From Candidatus Bathyarchaeota archaeon (GTDB taxonomy: Archaea > Thermoproteota > Bathyarchaeia > Bathyarchaeales > Bathyarchaeaceae): DNA of 7,380 nt. The translations under genes and the position numbers were made by a program. The stretch is from positions 3,879 to 11,258 of the forward strand of contig JAOZIC010000013.1 in the NCBI GenBank assembly GCA_026014605.1. The letters run 5' to 3'. How positions within the stretch are numbered: position 1 is the stretch's first letter; each line of letters opens with the position of its first letter. Of this stretch, positions 1 through 5,794 are shown in pieces. The notes beneath the pieces were generated by a model that did no database searches, was not told the DNA's origin, and was given only the letters and a program-made list of their open reading frames with translations.

Positions 1-833
1 ATTGGGTATTTGCCGCGGAAGCCTCTGTAATTAGCGTGTGATATTGGGAGTTCTACTCTAACGCCTTCAAGGTATATGACTATAATGAAAACGGCAACAG
101 TTGTTATGAAACCAAGCATAGCAGGCGAAGAAATAATTGAACCATCTACAGTTCTTATAAAAACTTCAGTCCAAGAATCACCGCGAGAAAATGTTTCAAA
201 CATGGCAAGAAATGCACCATGCATTTTACCATCGCCCAATCCACCTGAAATTGGAGAAAAGCTGTCTATCATAATTCGTTGTGCTACTCCACCAAGTATG
301 AAAAGGCTGATTCCGCTTCCAATTCCCCAACCTTTCTGCATCATTTCATCTAAGAGCATAAGGATGATACCGGCGACCATAAGCTGAGCAAAGATTATTA
401 CCATTACTCCACCGTCCAAAGGACCAAACATTCCACCTAACAGGTAGGCGATTGCTTGAACTGCAGTCAAGACTATGGCAAAGACTTTTGTTGCTGCAGT
501 AAACAAGGAACGGTCTTCGGGGTTGTTTAAGTCCGCATTTACTATGCTAGAACCTATCAACAGCTGCAAAATCAGGCCACCAGTTACGATTGGTCCGATA
601 CCAAGAGAAGTTAATGTTCCTTGGTTTGAAGCAAAAATGATTCTGAGTGCGTCATTTTCGTAACCCGCAGAAGTAACTTGGTAGAGCGAGATTTCGCTCA
701 TAACAAGATAAATGACTAATGCCATTGCAGTCCAGAAGAGTTTTTCATTAAAGCTCACTTTTCGTATGGGTGAACTTACTTCGGGCATAAATCTTGAAAG
801 GGGCCCAAATAGTGAAAGGAATCTGCCAGCCAT
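1..833 (-). CDS. secY: Protein translocase subunit SecY, 5' part (C-terminus beyond window)
   Basis: SecY is the membrane channel of the Sec translocase (Sec61 alpha in eukaryotes), through which secreted and membrane proteins cross or enter the cytoplasmic membrane. The reading frame is open from an ATG at 833 to the window edge, giving 277 residues; archaeal SecY is usually 450-500, so about the last two fifths are missing. Hydrophobic segments lie near residues 33-50, 76-98, 110-133, 142-162, 171-190 and 236-256, matching TM1 to TM6. The stretch between TM1 and TM2 (about 55-75) would be the plug. Recognisable family sequence includes GPIVTGGLILQLL in TM2, GWGIGSGISLFI before and in TM5, and the cytosolic loop ELPISHANYRGFRGKYP after TM6. 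The start is set by the usual N-terminus MAGRFLSLFGPLSRFMPEV, with a weak ribosome binding site (AGGCGA). It lies downstream of rpl15 as in other archaea, but 126 nt away and with its own TATA box. Truncation is due only to the window edge. Confidence 0.97.
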   Translation of the reverse strand, partial: MAGRFLSLFGPLSRFMPEVSSPIRKVSFNEKLFWTAMALVIYLVMSEISLYQVTSAGYENDALRIIFASNQGTLTSLGIGPIVTGGLILQLLIGSSIVNADLNNPEDRSLFTAATKVFAIVLTAVQAIAYLLGGMFGPLDGGVMVIIFAQLMVAGIILMLLDEMMQKGWGIGSGISLFILGGVAQRIMIDSFSPISGGLGDGKMHGAFLAMFETFSRGDSWTEVFIRTVDGSIISSPAMLGFITTVAVFIIVIYLEGVRVELPISHANYRGFRGKYP

Positions 834-900
834 GATTTCTTCGCCTTTATTTTTTAATCTAGTGTATAAGCTGATTGGTTAAGTTGCGTATGTTGAACAC

Positions 901-909
901 AAATATAAA
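901..909 (-). promoter_or_regulatory. Candidate TATA box of secY
   Basis: On the minus strand this reads TTTATATTT, a good archaeal TATA box. It is preceded by purine-containing sequence (CAAAGTG) where a BRE would sit. Initiation about 25 nt downstream of the box centre would fall near 875-880, giving a leader of roughly 45 nt before the secY ATG at 833. The position, just after a possible terminator and in the only long gap before secY, supports a separate secY promoter. This is sequence-based inference; no transcript data are available. Confidence 0.55.
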
Positions 910-921
910 CACTTTGACTTA

Positions 922-956
922 TTAGCACAAAAAAATAGTGTGCCAAGAAAAAAGGT
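922..956 (-). terminator. Possible terminator after rpl15 (hairpin with T-runs)
   Basis: Thirteen nt after the rpl15 stop codon, the minus strand can form an 8-bp stem, TTGGCACA with TGTGCTAA (one G-T pair), around a 9-nt T-rich loop (stem and loop 922-946). T-runs occur just before the stem (947-956) and in the loop. Archaeal RNA polymerase terminates mainly at T-rich stretches, so the T-runs may matter more than the stem. There is no T-run directly after the hairpin as in a bacterial terminator, so the call is tentative. It could be only a partial stop, leaving some read-through into secY. Confidence 0.4.
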
Positions 957-959
957 AGT

Positions 960-1406
960 TTACGCTTCTGCGTCTTGGAAGATTTGTCCGCCTGCCTCTT
1001 CCAACTTTCGGGAAGCAGCTTCAGAGTAAGCCGCAACTTTAACAAGCATTGGCTTGGCTACGGAACCAGTTCCTAACAGCTTGTCAAATCCAAGACTTTC
1101 AAGGTCCAAAAAGATTTTTTTCTCTTTTCTTTCCAACTTTTTCTCGGAATCCAACCTGTCAGCAAGGTCATCCAGTTTTCCAACATTAATTATGTTAACT
1201 TTTGTATTCAGAGTTTTTGTGGACACAAAACCTTTCTTTATCCAGTAATTTGGATCATGTTTTACTACGTATGTCCATTTGTGTTTATCAAGTCCAGCTT
1301 TTCCAGTTCCTCCGCGTCCACCTCTGGCTCGGTGCTGTCCAATCTGACCCCAGCCATGGGTTCTGGATCCACGTTGTTTTCTTACTTTTCTATCTCTAGT
1401 TGGCAA
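960..1406 (-). CDS. rpl15: Large-subunit ribosomal protein uL15
   Basis: uL15 is a late-assembling 23S rRNA-binding protein of the large ribosomal subunit, in the cytoplasm. The 148-residue protein has the typical archaeal length. Its basic, Gly-rich N-terminal tail (residues 4-37, with RGSRTHGWGQIGQHRARGGR) threads into rRNA. The C-terminal globular part has the family pattern KLLGTGSVAKPMLVKV (109-124), followed by a helix and GGQI. The start is a TTG at 1406: an in-frame TGA lies two codons upstream, no ATG is nearby, and GAGGT at 1414-1418 lies 7 nt before it. In most archaea rpl15 directly follows rpl30; here an Hsp20 gene lies between them, 17 nt upstream of rpl15. It would be transcribed by read-through from the ribosomal operon, from the Hsp20 promoter, or both. 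Confidence 0.97.
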   Translation of the reverse strand: MPTRDRKVRKQRGSRTHGWGQIGQHRARGGRGGTGKAGLDKHKWTYVVKHDPNYWIKKGFVSTKTLNTKVNIINVGKLDDLADRLDSEKKLERKEKKIFLDLESLGFDKLLGTGSVAKPMLVKVAAYSEAASRKLEEAGGQIFQDAEA

Positions 1407-1423
1407 ATGTCAAACCTCAGTTT

Positions 1424-1945
1424 TCAAAATATTTTCTTGTCTTTTAATACCTTTAATTTATTGAGTGTTATTTCTAGTACTCCATTCTTGTATGAAGCGC
1501 GAGCTGACTTGGGATTAATTTTGGATGGAAGTTTTAGTTCGTCATACCATTCAAAGTCATCCGCATCAATCGAAACAGTTAAACAGGTTTCAGTTACTCG
1601 CAGATCGATTTCTTCTTTTTCGACTCCTGGAAGTACCGCTAAAACCGTTAAAGTTTCGTCATCTTCGATGAGATCAACCAAGGGTTCCATCTCGTCAGTC
1701 ATTTCGGCGTCACCTTCAACTATTGGTCGTTTGTTTAGTTCTTGAATTCGTGGTTTTCCGTCTGGACCAATTTTTATGGAGAATCCTTTAACGCGAGTGC
1801 GTTTAGTTGGCAAATTTTCTGCGGATTCATCAAAAGCTCTTTGCATGGTTTCGTCTATCAGGTCCCCGAGCCGTTCTAGCTCATCGTATATTTCATTAAA
1901 CCAAGGACCTTTCTTTTTTCTTCGTCTCCACCACGGGTCGCTCAT
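1424..1945 (-). CDS. Small heat-shock protein, Hsp20/alpha-crystallin family
   Basis: Small heat-shock proteins are ATP-independent holdase chaperones that form oligomers in the cytoplasm and bind unfolding proteins. The 173-residue protein has an N-terminal arm rich in Trp and basic residues (WWRRRKKK, 5-12), then a predicted amphipathic helix (about 15-40). A linker contains FSIKIGPDGKPRI (55-67), a sequence I associate with an archaeal Hsp20 subgroup. The alpha-crystallin domain follows at about 87-164. It contains VLAVLPGVEKEEI (101-113) and the family hallmark A-x-x-x-N-G-V-L (A150 to L157). The short C-terminal tail has no clear I-x-I oligomerisation motif, although LKV at 164-166 could serve. 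The start is ATG at 1945 with AAGGATGA 7 nt upstream. It stands between rpl30 and rpl15 and has its own TATA box in a 67-nt upstream gap. Codon use looks like that of its neighbours, with no sign of recent transfer. Confidence 0.92.
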   Translation of the reverse strand: MSDPWWRRRKKKGPWFNEIYDELERLGDLIDETMQRAFDESAENLPTKRTRVKGFSIKIGPDGKPRIQELNKRPIVEGDAEMTDEMEPLVDLIEDDETLTVLAVLPGVEKEEIDLRVTETCLTVSIDADDFEWYDELKLPSKINPKSARASYKNGVLEITLNKLKVLKDKKIF

Positions 1946-1972
1946 GGGAATTTCATCCTTAACTGTGATTGT

Positions 1973-1986
1973 GCTACCACGGTAAC
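1973..1986. promoter_or_regulatory. Inverted repeat just downstream of the Hsp20 TATA box, possible operator
   Basis: The two half-sites GTTACC and GGTAGC (minus strand) are separated by 2 nt and match as an inverted repeat with one mismatch. The repeat abuts the downstream edge of the TATA box at 1986-1993, between the box and the expected transcription start. Archaeal repressors, including the Phr heat-shock repressor of Pyrococcus, often bind there. The repeat is short and could be chance, and it does not match any operator consensus that I recall. Confidence 0.25.
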
Positions 1987-1993
1987 TATAAAG
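1986..1993 (-). promoter_or_regulatory. Candidate TATA box of the Hsp20 gene
   Basis: The minus strand reads CTTTATAG, a plausible archaeal TATA box, inside the 67-nt gap between rpl30 and the Hsp20 gene. A start about 25 nt downstream of its centre would fall near 1963. That leaves a leader of about 18 nt containing the ribosome binding site AAGGATGA (1953-1960). The other junctions upstream in the operon are 17 nt or less, so the extra length here suggests that the gap is kept for a promoter. An 8-bp palindrome, CGCTAGCG (1999-2006), lies a few bases further upstream. Confidence 0.5.
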
Positions 1994-2012
1994 ATTATCG
2001 CTAGCGTTAATG

Positions 2013-2492
2013 CTATACCATTCTTTTTAGTAGGTCGTTGATTGCTTCGCCTCGGTATCCTGCTTCTCCGCCTGCAGCGTAACTTTTTTTGATTTTTCCT
2101 TTGAAGCCCTTTGTTGGTGGACGAAGACGGAACACAGGTTTCAATTCTGGAAGACTACTGCATTCAACTTCCACGTTAAAGATTGCTTCTGCGAGTACAT
2201 CTAGTGAGTCGTATCCTAAATCTTTGGCGTATTCGTCTGTTAATTTTTTGTCGCCTGTAAGGCGTCCCCTTTTCTTCAAAAGGTTTGCAATGTTTTCTTT
2301 GGAAACTTCTCCCCAAGTAATGCAATGTTTAGTTTTTCGTAGCATACCATCGTATGCTGGGCGGTTATCAAGCAATGTAGCGTGACAGTTTCGGGTAAGC
2401 CGAAGCATGCTTAGGGTATCTTTAACTTCTTGTGAAATATCACTCAAGCCGCGAATACGAACGGCTACCATACATTTTAGTGGTTCACTCAA
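2013..2492 (-). CDS. rpl30: Large-subunit ribosomal protein uL30
   Basis: uL30 binds 23S rRNA in the large subunit. The 159-residue length fits archaeal uL30, which is longer than the bacterial protein of about 60 residues. The conserved L30 core lies near residues 8-60 (VAVRIRG, then TLSMLRLTRNCHATLL and the W-G-E at 60-62). The archaeal extension follows and ends with a Gly- and basic-rich stretch (FRLRPPTKGFKGKIKKSY, about 121-138). The preferred start is a TTG at 2492, one nt after the rps5 stop, with GGGTGA at 2499-2504, 6 nt upstream. The alternative is an ATG at 2471 (seven residues shorter), which has no binding site at a usable distance. The gene follows rps5 as expected. What follows it is not rpl15 but the Hsp20 gene. 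Confidence 0.96.
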   Translation of the reverse strand: MSEPLKCMVAVRIRGLSDISQEVKDTLSMLRLTRNCHATLLDNRPAYDGMLRKTKHCITWGEVSKENIANLLKKRGRLTGDKKLTDEYAKDLGYDSLDVLAEAIFNVEVECSSLPELKPVFRLRPPTKGFKGKIKKSYAAGGEAGYRGEAINDLLKRMV

Positions 2493-2493
2493 T

Positions 2494-3129
2494 TTAGCTC
2501 ACCCAATCCTTTGGTGTAACCAATTGGTAGGTTTTCTTTAGAGCATCAAAGACCGCAAATGCAAATGATGGCACAGTTCTTGTTGAACCGTAGCTTTTCA
2601 TCCAGCAATCTTTTACTCCAGCCAAACCCAGAATGATTTTTGCCGTTTCGCTTGCAACTAGTCCTAGACCTCTTGGTCCAGGAATCAAAACAACTTCTAC
2701 TCCACCACAGACTCCGCTTACTTGGAAGGGTAACGAGTGATGTTTTCCACATCCACATTCCCAACATCCACAACCTCGTCGAACTGGAGTGATGTTTAAG
2801 CGTGCATCTACAGCTGCTTTTTCTATGGCGGAGCGTACTTGGCTTGCTTTTCCTGAGCCTAAGCCTACGTAACCGTCTCGGTTTCCTACAACTACAACAG
2901 CTCGGAACTGGGATTTCTCTCCAGCGTCTGTTTGTTTTTGGACTAACCCGATGTTGATTACTTCTTCCTGAAGGTCGGGAAGGAGTGTGTTCACGATTTC
3001 GGGTTCGCGTATCTTGAGTCCTTCCATGAACAGTTCTTCCATGGAAGAGATTTTACCCTCAAGTATCATTTTGCCCAGCGTTGTACGGGGCACCCAAGTT
3101 TCATATTTTTCGTTGCTGGACCTACTCAT
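2494..3129 (-). CDS. rps5: Small-subunit ribosomal protein uS5
   Basis: uS5 lies near the mRNA entry site of the 30S subunit and affects decoding accuracy. The 211-residue protein has the archaeal N-terminal part (TWVPRTTLGKMILEGKI, 11-27). The double-stranded-RNA-binding S5 domain is at about 54-117 (RAVVVVGNRDGYVGLGSGKA), and the C-terminal domain contains IPGPRGLGLVAS (149-160). Between the domains is a Cys-rich stretch with C120, C122, C125 and C127 followed by HH at 130-131. A similar GCGSWECGCG segment is common in archaeal uS5, so it is not a local oddity, although C122 may be an extra cysteine. The ATG start overlaps the rpl18 stop by 4 nt (ATGA), which implies translational coupling; AAGGT lies 6 nt before it. 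Confidence 0.98.
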   Translation of the reverse strand: MSRSSNEKYETWVPRTTLGKMILEGKISSMEELFMEGLKIREPEIVNTLLPDLQEEVINIGLVQKQTDAGEKSQFRAVVVVGNRDGYVGLGSGKASQVRSAIEKAAVDARLNITPVRRGCGCWECGCGKHHSLPFQVSGVCGGVEVVLIPGPRGLGLVASETAKIILGLAGVKDCWMKSYGSTRTVPSFAFAVFDALKKTYQLVTPKDWVS

Positions 3130-3746
3130 GCTTCAACCTTCTTTTCTTTTACTTTTTGGTTAAATGAAGAACTTACTTTGGCTTTCACCGCAGAAAAGTG
3201 TTCAGGCAACTTTTCTGGACGCAATCCTTTCTTCAGATAAACAGAAAACTTCTGCTTGTAGACTTCAGGTTCTTCAGAGAGTTGACCTGCATAATCTGCA
3301 ATTTGTTGTCCAGCCAATTGATTGTCGTCAGGAAATATTTCATCTCCGTGAGGAACTTCAACTCCAGAGTCAACAAAACCTTTCAGGGCAGCAAACAGCC
3401 GTGTTCCCTTAGAAGGAATGTGCAAACCAACATCTAAGAAAGCTTTGTCTACACCTTTAGCCAAGGCTTTGTAGCCACACAGTAGACCAGTCAAGTAAGC
3501 TGCAGGAATATTTCCTCCAGTGCTCAACCAGCCGTAACTTTTGGCTAATTCATGTGAATGTGCTGAAACAATTACTTTGTCGCCGATTGCTTCAGCTTCG
3601 ATTATCTGAATAAGGGTGTTTTTCAGACTAAGTCGAACAACTAAACGGGGAACACCAGACAAAACCAGTGCTCTTCGTGCACGGTAGTTTGTTCTTCCTT
3701 CTTTTCGTCTGCGGAATGGAACTCTGTATCGTGGACCTGTTGCCAT
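3126..3746 (-). CDS. rpl18: Large-subunit ribosomal protein uL18
   Basis: uL18 binds 5S rRNA and, with uL5, anchors it in the central protuberance of the large subunit. The 206-residue protein begins with the archaeal signature MATGPRYRVPFRRRKEGRTNY. The L18 domain follows (about 20-145), including GVPRLVVRLS (31-40) and the Gly-rich GLLCGYKALAKGVDKAFLDVGLHIPSKG region (87-114, quoted here only as landmarks G87 and G114). The C-terminal extension (150-206) is archaeal/eukaryotic and ends with a basic stretch (KVKEKKVEA). The start at 3746 is chosen over a GTG 15 nt upstream, because that GTG forms part of the GGAGG ribosome binding site (3755-3759). The ATG shares one base with the rpl19e stop (TAATG). 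Confidence 0.97.
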   Translation of the reverse strand: MATGPRYRVPFRRRKEGRTNYRARRALVLSGVPRLVVRLSLKNTLIQIIEAEAIGDKVIVSAHSHELAKSYGWLSTGGNIPAAYLTGLLCGYKALAKGVDKAFLDVGLHIPSKGTRLFAALKGFVDSGVEVPHGDEIFPDDNQLAGQQIADYAGQLSEEPEVYKQKFSVYLKKGLRPEKLPEHFSAVKAKVSSSFNQKVKEKKVEA

Positions 3747-4198
3747 TAACGTTTCCTCCACAGATTGTGTGTTCGAATGTAGCGTTCAAGTTCAGCTTTT
3801 GACTCAAAAACTCCACTTTCGGACATGTCATACATTTTGCGGTATGCACTTTCGGTAATTGCACGAGTTTCTTTTAGTTCAGTTAATCGCCTGCGTATTG
3901 GTCGGATTCTGTTTATCCAAGCTTGTTTCTTGGAAATCTTTGACCGAGCGGGACCACTTTTTCCTCCGGGTCCTTTTCTCAAACCTTTCTTTCGTTTTTC
4001 GTGAAAAACTCTAGCACGAGCACGACTAACTCCTTTCTGTGGAAGGGCTTTAACAACGCCTTCCTTAACCAACTTTCTTATCTCGTCTCGAGTAATTGCT
4101 GACTCAACGTAATCTATTCTTTCAGGGTCTATCCAAACTCGGCTTTCGCCGATTTTCATGACCTCGGAAGCTAAACGACGCTGACTTTTAAGACTCAA
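3746..4198 (-). CDS. rpl19e: Large-subunit ribosomal protein eL19
   Basis: eL19 is a long helical 23S rRNA-binding protein of archaea and eukaryotes, absent from bacteria, and takes part in an intersubunit bridge. The 150-residue protein fits archaeal members. The N-terminal helical domain begins MSLKSQRRLASEVMKIGESRVWID, with the conserved R-V-W at 20-22. A basic middle region follows (RARVFHEKRKKGLRKGPGGKSG, around 61-82), then a C-terminal helix ending NLWRKR. The start is a TTG at 4198: the family N-terminus MSLK..RRLA begins exactly there, only 2 nt after the rpl32e stop. GGAG at 4209-4212 lies 10 nt upstream. The stop TAA shares one base with the rpl18 ATG, so the two are translationally coupled. 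Confidence 0.97.
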   Translation of the reverse strand: MSLKSQRRLASEVMKIGESRVWIDPERIDYVESAITRDEIRKLVKEGVVKALPQKGVSRARARVFHEKRKKGLRKGPGGKSGPARSKISKKQAWINRIRPIRRRLTELKETRAITESAYRKMYDMSESGVFESKAELERYIRTHNLWRKR

Positions 4199-4200
4199 CT

Positions 4201-4650
4201 TTACTTCGCTCCATCAGACAGGCTTTCTTTCTCTTCTGACACTGCACTGTCCTTTAAATCTTCAGGCTCACGTGTACCTCTTGGGTTAAGAACGTGGATT
4301 CCGCGTTCTTCTGCTGCGGTGATGATTTCTGCCCGTTTTCTAGCTCCAACGGTGTGAGCTATTCGTATAGCCTGTAGTTCAGGGTCTATTCCGGTTATAT
4401 CTTCTAGATTGCAAACACGTGTTTCAACAAAACCAGAAGGATGTAGTCCTCTAGTTTTTTTGGGGCTGCAATAACCAGTGGTTGGACTTGCAGGCCATCC
4501 TTTTACTTTTTTGCGCATTTTGCTGTCGACACCATGAGGGCGTCTCCAACGGTCGGTAACCCGTTTATAGCGCCAGCTTTCTTGGCGTCTAAATTTGGGT
4601 TTTTTGTGCTTAACGTAATCGTTTTTGGCTAGTTGTTTGTCTTCGCTCAT
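4201..4650 (-). CDS. rpl32e: Large-subunit ribosomal protein eL32
   Basis: eL32 is an rRNA-binding protein of the large subunit found in archaea and eukaryotes. The 149-residue protein has the family core at about 14-130: KHKKPKFRRQESWRYKR (14-30), WRRPHGVDSKMR (35-46), the KKVKGWPASPTTGYCSPKKTRGLHPSG region (K47 to G73) and TVGARKRAEII (100-110). After the core is a hydrophilic acidic tail (about 129-149, with EEKE and SDGAK). The tail looks unstructured and accounts for the length being a little above archaeal proteins of about 135 residues. The ATG start overlaps the rpl6 stop by 4 nt (ATGA), with GAGG 8-10 nt upstream. It lies between rpl6 and rpl19e, the standard archaeal order. Confidence 0.97.
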   Translation of the reverse strand: MSEDKQLAKNDYVKHKKPKFRRQESWRYKRVTDRWRRPHGVDSKMRKKVKGWPASPTTGYCSPKKTRGLHPSGFVETRVCNLEDITGIDPELQAIRIAHTVGARKRAEIITAAEERGIHVLNPRGTREPEDLKDSAVSEEKESLSDGAK

Positions 4651-5195
4651 TGTTCAAACCCCTCGTGGTGTTCATAAACGTAAATGCCATCAAGGAAAAC
4701 TCGTGGGTCCTTGTTTGTGATTTTTGTTGAGTTTTGTATTGTAGCAGCGGTTTGGCTGACATGTTCTAGGTTTATTCCCTGAACGATAATGTCTTCGCCT
4801 TTAACTGTGACTTTAGTGTCTTCCATTATCTTGATGATGCGGGGGCTTCGTTCTCCAGTGAAGTTTTTGACTATCAAGGTGTCTCCTTGGACGTTTACAG
4901 TCATTGGAAAGTGTGAGAACACAATTTTCAATTTGAATGTGAATCCTGTTGTTACGCCCTTTATCATGTTTTTGATGTGTGAACGGACAGTTCCCACCAT
5001 TGAGGCTTCTTTCTTGCGTGGCCAGCTTGCCTGAACGGTTACTGTTTTACCGTTTAGGCTCATTTTTACGGGTGCATGAGAAAAGTCTCTTGTGAGTTCT
5101 CCTTTTTCACCCTTGATAGTAATAACTCTACCAACCAGAGTACCCTCTACGTTATCGGGGATTTCAACTGTTTCCACGGTTTCGATTGCACGCAT
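4647..5195 (-). CDS. rpl6: Large-subunit ribosomal protein uL6
   Basis: uL6 binds 23S rRNA near the sarcin-ricin loop and the factor-binding site of the large subunit. The 182-residue protein is of normal length. It has the two repeated L6 domains, about 10-85 (VEGTLVGRVITIKGEKGELTRDF starts at V16) and 86-170. The archaeal/eukaryotic C-terminal signature TNKDPRVFLDGIYVYE is at 160-175. The conserved KNMIKGVTTGF (75-85) marks the domain junction. The ATG start at 5195 has GGAG 9 nt upstream, and it follows the rps8 stop after 12 nt. The stop codon overlaps the rpl32e ATG by 4 nt. Confidence 0.98.
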   Translation of the reverse strand: MRAIETVETVEIPDNVEGTLVGRVITIKGEKGELTRDFSHAPVKMSLNGKTVTVQASWPRKKEASMVGTVRSHIKNMIKGVTTGFTFKLKIVFSHFPMTVNVQGDTLIVKNFTGERSPRIIKIMEDTKVTVKGEDIIVQGINLEHVSQTAATIQNSTKITNKDPRVFLDGIYVYEHHEGFEQ

Positions 5196-5207
5196 TTCCT
5201 GTTTCTC

Positions 5208-5600
5208 CTAATAAACAAAGGCCAAAAGACGCCCACCAATCTTCTTTTCTTTAACCTCTTTGTGTGAAAGAACACCTTGAGAGGTAGAAAAGACCAGTAC
5301 TCCTATGTCCCTAGAGGGAAGAAACTGTTTTTCCCAGTTTTCGATTTCTTTGGAACTAACAGGAATTCTAGGTTTAATGGCGCCACATTTGTTAACTCGG
5401 CCCAAGAGTTGTACTCTAAACTTTCCGGAGCGTCCGTCATCAATGAATTCGAACTCTCCGATGTAACCATTAAGTTGCATAACTCTCAAAACGCGGCCTA
5501 AAAGCTTAGATGCTTGGTTAATTAAGCATTCACGTTTTCTTCGAGTTTCGTTATTAATTATTGTAGTCAAACCGTTTGCGAGCGTGTCCATCATAGGCAA
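5208..5600 (-). CDS. rps8: Small-subunit ribosomal protein uS8
   Basis: uS8 binds helix 21 of 16S rRNA and is a primary assembly protein of the small subunit; in several prokaryotes it also represses its own operon by binding mRNA. The 130-residue protein equals the length I recall for methanogen uS8. It shows the N-terminal TLANGLTTIINNE (6-18), GRVLRVMQLNGYIGEFEFI (35-53), KCGAIKPR (71-78) and the C-terminal RNA-binding part FSTSQGVLSHKEV...GGRLLAFVY (104-130). The start is taken as TTG at 5600 because it gives the family length. GGAG at 5612-5615 lies 11 nt upstream, against 17 nt or more for the in-frame ATG codons at 5594 and 5591. An in-frame TGA just upstream excludes longer forms. It follows rps14 after 17 nt. 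Confidence 0.97.
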   Translation of the reverse strand: MPMMDTLANGLTTIINNETRRKRECLINQASKLLGRVLRVMQLNGYIGEFEFIDDGRSGKFRVQLLGRVNKCGAIKPRIPVSSKEIENWEKQFLPSRDIGVLVFSTSQGVLSHKEVKEKKIGGRLLAFVY

Positions 5601-5617
5601 ATCTGTTCATTCTCCTT

Positions 5618-5782
5618 TTACTCATATTTCCTGAAACCTAGTTCGGGCGCAATCTCCCTGAAACATTGACGACACAGATTCAAGCCGTATCTACGGACAA
5701 GTGAACCGTAAGAACCACATCGTCTACAGGGTCTACTGCCTTTGCCACATGTTCGCTCGGTTTTAGATTGCTGTTTCACCAT
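5618..5782 (-). CDS. rps14: Small-subunit ribosomal protein uS14, zinc-binding type
   Basis: uS14 sits in the head of the 30S subunit. This short gene encodes 54 residues, normal for the archaeal zinc form. The zinc ligands should be C19 and C22 (RPCRRC) and C37 and C40 (LNLCRQC). The family pattern GSRPCRRCGS...RYGLNLCRQCFREIAPELGFRKYE is clear. A further cysteine, C12 (in ERTCGKG), lies before the motif and is probably not a ligand. The start is ATG at 5782, bounded by an in-frame TGA two codons upstream. GTG at 5779, the next codon, is an alternative, because GGTGA (5786-5790) lies only 3 nt from the ATG but 6 nt from the GTG. The gene lies 12 nt after rpl5 and 17 nt before rps8, as expected for archaea. 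Confidence 0.96.
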   Translation of the reverse strand: MVKQQSKTERTCGKGSRPCRRCGSYGSLVRRYGLNLCRQCFREIAPELGFRKYE

Positions 5783-5794
5783 GGTTCACCAATT

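Noticed and set aside
76..663. Plus-strand open frames in the first 700 nt
   Set aside because: The whole stretch is covered by a continuous minus-strand SecY frame with clear membrane segments, so these are shadows.
854..1045. A 63-codon minus-strand frame between rpl15 and secY
   Set aside because: It overlaps the 3' end of rpl15 in another frame, and its start lies inside that gene. The gap is better explained by a terminator and promoter.
1257..1745. A 162-codon plus-strand open frame opposite the Hsp20 and rpl15 genes
   Set aside because: Its translation is Ser/Phe-rich low complexity, typical of the antisense of a charged protein. It straddles two genes whose minus-strand products are clear families.
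2546..2773. A 75-codon minus-strand frame with Trp/Met-rich start inside rps5
   Set aside because: It is an out-of-frame reading of the Cys-rich part of uS5; uS5 itself is intact and in family register.
3744..3761. GTG at 3761 as an upstream start for rpl18
   Set aside because: The GTG overlaps the GGAGG ribosome binding site serving the ATG at 3746, where the family N-terminus MATGPRYRVP begins.
3628..3864. A 78-codon minus-strand frame across the rpl19e-rpl18 junction
   Set aside because: It is out of frame with both genes, which are complete and coupled by TAATG. No frameshift is needed.
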